The notes beneath the pieces are model-generated. The model made no database searches and was not told the DNA's origin. It saw nothing but the letters and a program-made list of their open reading frames with translations. The position numbers were made by a program, and so were the translations under genes. Positions 5,267 through 5,393 of a stretch of 5,393 bases of DNA are shown one piece after another. Source of the DNA: Deltaproteobacteria bacterium (lineage in GTDB: Bacteria > Myxococcota > Myxococcia > SLRQ01); NCBI GenBank assembly GCA_007128675.1, contig SKWY01000213.1, positions 1-5,393 of the forward strand, read 5' to 3'. Within the stretch, counting starts at the first letter, position 1; each line of letters opens with the position of its first letter.

Positions 5267-5393
5267 TCTTCTTTGTTGCTCTCTCGACTCCTATAGGGCG
5301 CATGCCTCGTCGCCGCTGAACGACAGCGATCGTTGTAGTCGACTAAACGTAGAAGCATGCGAAGACCTAGTTGGGCTCACATGCGGCAAAGGA
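5267..5393. other. Downstream region with weak hairpins only
   Basis: CGCTG at 5314-5318 can pair with CAGCG at 5324-5328, and AACGA at 5319-5323 with TCGTT at 5330-5334; these two folds exclude each other. CGCATGC at 5299-5305 and GCATGCG at 5355-5361 form a distant 7-bp pair. None has a T-run, and none exceeds chance by much. I see no gene here. Confidence 0.35.

Overview
The window looks like a chromosomal accessory segment from a Gram-negative, diderm bacterium. Two genes encode products expected at or beyond the inner membrane: a secreted STN-domain protein and a PEGA lipoprotein. The base composition is moderately GC-rich, by eye above 50%, and the first gene looks less GC-rich than the transporter gene. 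The lineage cannot be fixed from sequence alone. The truncated methyltransferase-like gene and the hcp remnant resemble proteobacterial proteins. PEGA lipoproteins and stand-alone STN proteins are also common in Myxococcota and their relatives.

Layout, left to right. (1) Positions 2-67 are the likely 3' end of an upstream gene, followed after 13 nt with a good ribosome binding site by an exported 186-aa protein made of two tandem STN domains (81-641). (2) Positions 797-1237 encode what looks like only the N-terminal, non-catalytic part of a SAM-dependent methyltransferase-like protein. It overlaps by ATGA a complete 14-TM DHA2-type drug efflux transporter (1234-2637). (3) Positions 2638-3247 hold no intact gene. 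They contain a perfect 12-bp inverted repeat (2672-2766) that sits next to a minus-strand remnant of hcp, the hybrid cluster protein gene (about 2784-3053). They also contain a possible promoter and a structured leader. (4) Positions 3248-4366 encode a five-TM protein of unknown family with a very acidic linker and a beta-rich C-terminal domain. (5) Positions 4367-4810 are non-coding. They hold a GNRA-capped hairpin and a 69-bp element with perfect 14-bp terminal inverted repeats, flanked by a 4-bp direct repeat (CATC), which resembles a miniature mobile element. (6) Positions 4811-5266 encode a PEGA-domain lipoprotein with an acidic tail. The last 127 nt show only weak hairpins.

The intact genes do not form an obvious pathway. 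The strongest common theme is a mosaic cargo region: a complete efflux pump flanked by two truncated genes, with two long perfect inverted repeats in the gaps. A second theme is cell-envelope proteins (STN, PEGA, acidic membrane protein) without recognisable machinery around them. I found no RNA genes, CRISPR array or transposase gene.
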